From a virus, in IMG/VR virus record IMGVR_UViG_3300021347_000048, positions 1 to 21,265 of that record: a stretch of DNA of 21,265 bases, one strand, 5' to 3'. The stretch's first letter is position 1. The number at the start of each line of letters is the position of its first letter. Positions 19,964 to 21,265 of this stretch are shown piece after piece. The notes beneath the pieces are model-generated. The model saw only the letters and a program-made list of their open reading frames with translations. It was not told the origin of the DNA and did not search any database. Both the position numbers and the translations under genes were made by a program.

Positions 19964-20382
19964 GACCAACAATATTTACTGATGAGCTTTCGAGCACCAT
20001 CTGCCGCAGACTAGCACTGGGTGAAAGCGCCCGACAGATCTGCCGTGATGACTCTATGCCTGTGATAAGTACGTTGATGAAGTGGGTAACAGACCCTGAC
20101 AAGAAAGAGTTTTCGGAACAGTACGCGAGGGCTAGAGACTTTCAGGCTGATTACTATTTTGATGAGATCGTAGATATCGCTGATGAGCTGGGCGATGAGT
20201 CTGACTCTAATCAAATCAACCGAGCAAAACTTAGGATAGATTCACGCAAGTGGAAGGTAGCTAGAATGTCACCGCGCAAGTATGGAGACAAACAGCAAAT
20301 TGATCACACGTCATCTGACGAGTCGTTCAAGCCTACCGTTATCAAACTTGTAGCTGAGCCCCTATCCGATGAGCCAAGCTGA
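19960..20382 (+). CDS. terS: Terminase small subunit, Sf6-like
   Basis: 140 residues. Residues ~8-45 form a helix-turn-helix (ELSSTICRRLALGESARQIC, then SMPVISTLMKWV) that would bind the packaging site. FSEQYARARDFQADYYFDEI and NRAKLRIDSRKWKVARMSPR follow and match the oligomerisation region of Sf6-type small terminases. It recognises phage DNA and activates the large subunit. The start overlaps the 59-residue gene, and the end overlaps terL by 14 bases. The packaging signal, if within terS as in related phages, would lie here. Confidence 0.85.
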   Translation: MRPTIFTDELSSTICRRLALGESARQICRDDSMPVISTLMKWVTDPDKKEFSEQYARARDFQADYYFDEIVDIADELGDESDSNQINRAKLRIDSRKWKVARMSPRKYGDKQQIDHTSSDESFKPTVIKLVAEPLSDEPS

Positions 20383-21265
20383 GATATCCCTGCCACCCAA
20401 GATCGTAGACCTTTTCAGTGGAGAGGCTCGGTACAGGTGCGCCTACGGTGGCCGAGGGTCCGCCAAGACTAGATCGTTTGCGTTGATGACTGCGGTCCGT
20501 GGTTACCAGTGGGGGATGGAAGGAAAGCAGGGCCAGATCCTATGTGCTCGAGAACACCTAAACTCTCTGGATGAATCCTCTCTGGAGGAGGTCAAGTCTG
20601 CCATACGCAGTGTTCCTTGGCTTGCCGCCTATTACGAGATGGGCGAGAAGTACATCAGGTCTAAGGACGGCAACATTAGCTATGTGTTTGCCGGGTTGCG
20701 CAGAAACCTAGATAGCATCAAATCCAAAGCTAGAATTATCCTGTGCTGGGTTGATGAGGCCGAGGGAGTATCTGATACCGCTTGGCAGAAGCTAATACCT
20801 ACCGTGCGGGAAGAGGACTCTGAGATCTGGGTCACATGGAACCCTGAGACAAAGCACTCTGCAACGCATAGGCGGTTTAGATTAAGCCCGCCAGAGTCCA
20901 TGCGAATATCTGAGATCAACTGGCGAGACAACCCATTCTTTCCGGAGGTTTTAGAGACTGAGCGGCTAGAGGATAAAAAGAACAGACCCGATCTTTATGA
21001 TCACATCTGGGAAGGTCAGATGCTGGTCCACGCTGACGGTGCGTATTATGCCGTAGAGATGCGTGAGGCCACGGCGCAGTCTAGAATTACCAATGTGCCA
21101 TACGACCGCTCTGTTGGCGTTGTAACGGCTTGGGATCTCGGGGTAGGTGATTCTACCTCTATATGGTTTGCGCAGTTTGTAGGGGCTGAGGTGCGCCTTA
21201 TAGACTATTATGAATGCAGTGGTGTAGGTCTGGACCATTATGCTCGCATATTGAACGAAAAGGGC
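20369..21265 (+). CDS. terL: Terminase large subunit, 3' partial
   Basis: 299 residues are visible before the window ends; the frame is still open. ATG at 20369 overlaps terS. Walker A is YGGRGSAKT (26-34); Walker B is IILCWVDEAE with D129-E130; the coupling motif region is WVTWNPET (154-161). The C-terminal nuclease domain has begun: AWDLGVGDST with D256 as a likely metal ligand. This motor translocates DNA into the prohead through the portal, and the nuclease cuts the concatemer. The sequence is closest in character to Sf6/P22-type enzymes, consistent with headful packaging, though that is inference. Confidence 0.92.
   Translation, partial: MSQAEISLPPKIVDLFSGEARYRCAYGGRGSAKTRSFALMTAVRGYQWGMEGKQGQILCAREHLNSLDESSLEEVKSAIRSVPWLAAYYEMGEKYIRSKDGNISYVFAGLRRNLDSIKSKARIILCWVDEAEGVSDTAWQKLIPTVREEDSEIWVTWNPETKHSATHRRFRLSPPESMRISEINWRDNPFFPEVLETERLEDKKNRPDLYDHIWEGQMLVHADGAYYAVEMREATAQSRITNVPYDRSVGVVTAWDLGVGDSTSIWFAQFVGAEVRLIDYYECSGVGLDHYARILNEKG

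Overview
The window is a contiguous piece of a tailed double-stranded DNA phage genome, most likely a podovirus infecting a proteobacterium. It is open at both ends. Support comes from a portal of P22-like type, an acidic scaffold, a coat protein of the HK97-fold type seen in many aquatic phages (DUF5309-like), Gln/Gly/Ala-rich candidate ejection proteins, a probable C-terminus of a tail/stabilisation protein, and a terminase pair resembling that of Sf6. There is no tRNA, rRNA, CRISPR array, insertion sequence, integrase, DNA polymerase or RNA polymerase in the window, so lifestyle and host cannot be settled from it.

Layout. (1) 1-10709, plus strand: late structural block, running tail protein end, C1q-like fibre or decoration protein, five to six internal virion type proteins, portal, small protein, scaffold, major capsid protein, then a very stable terminator. 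(2) 10767-11410, plus strand: a small post-capsid protein and an M15 peptidase endolysin. (3) 14261-11407, minus strand: a recombination operon (unknown protein, Rad52-like annealing protein, RecB-like nuclease, SSB, small protein), two very short putative membrane proteins not previously obvious because of their length, and two small basic proteins. (4) 14262-14409: a divergent control region with three TTGCA sites exactly 20 bp apart. (5) 14410-16788, plus strand: Cro/XRE-type regulator, replication initiator carrying an origin-like repeat array inside its gene, two unknown proteins, NinG/Rap, one unknown. (6) 16789-17023: two tandem terminators and a promoter. (7) 17024-18686, plus strand: accessory early-type genes, several acidic and of unknown function, under two promoters that share the same 13-bp palindrome in the spacer. 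(8) 18729-21265, plus strand: metallophosphoesterase, zinc ribbon, a 59-residue protein, terminase small subunit and the 5' part of the large subunit.

How it fits together. The divergent promoters at 14.3 kb appear to switch between the leftward recombination operon and the rightward regulator/replication operon. The Rad52-like protein, nuclease, SSB and NinG/Rap together form a single-strand-annealing recombination set. Late genes appear to use extended -10 promoters of sequence TGGTATAATC. The packaging genes lie far from the portal and capsid genes, and the structural genes run tail-to-head rather than the usual head-to-tail order. The least explained and most interesting parts are the intragenic origin-like array (14913-15042), the paired palindrome promoters (16950-16978 and 17696-17724), the TTGCA operator set, and the miniature membrane proteins next to the endolysin.
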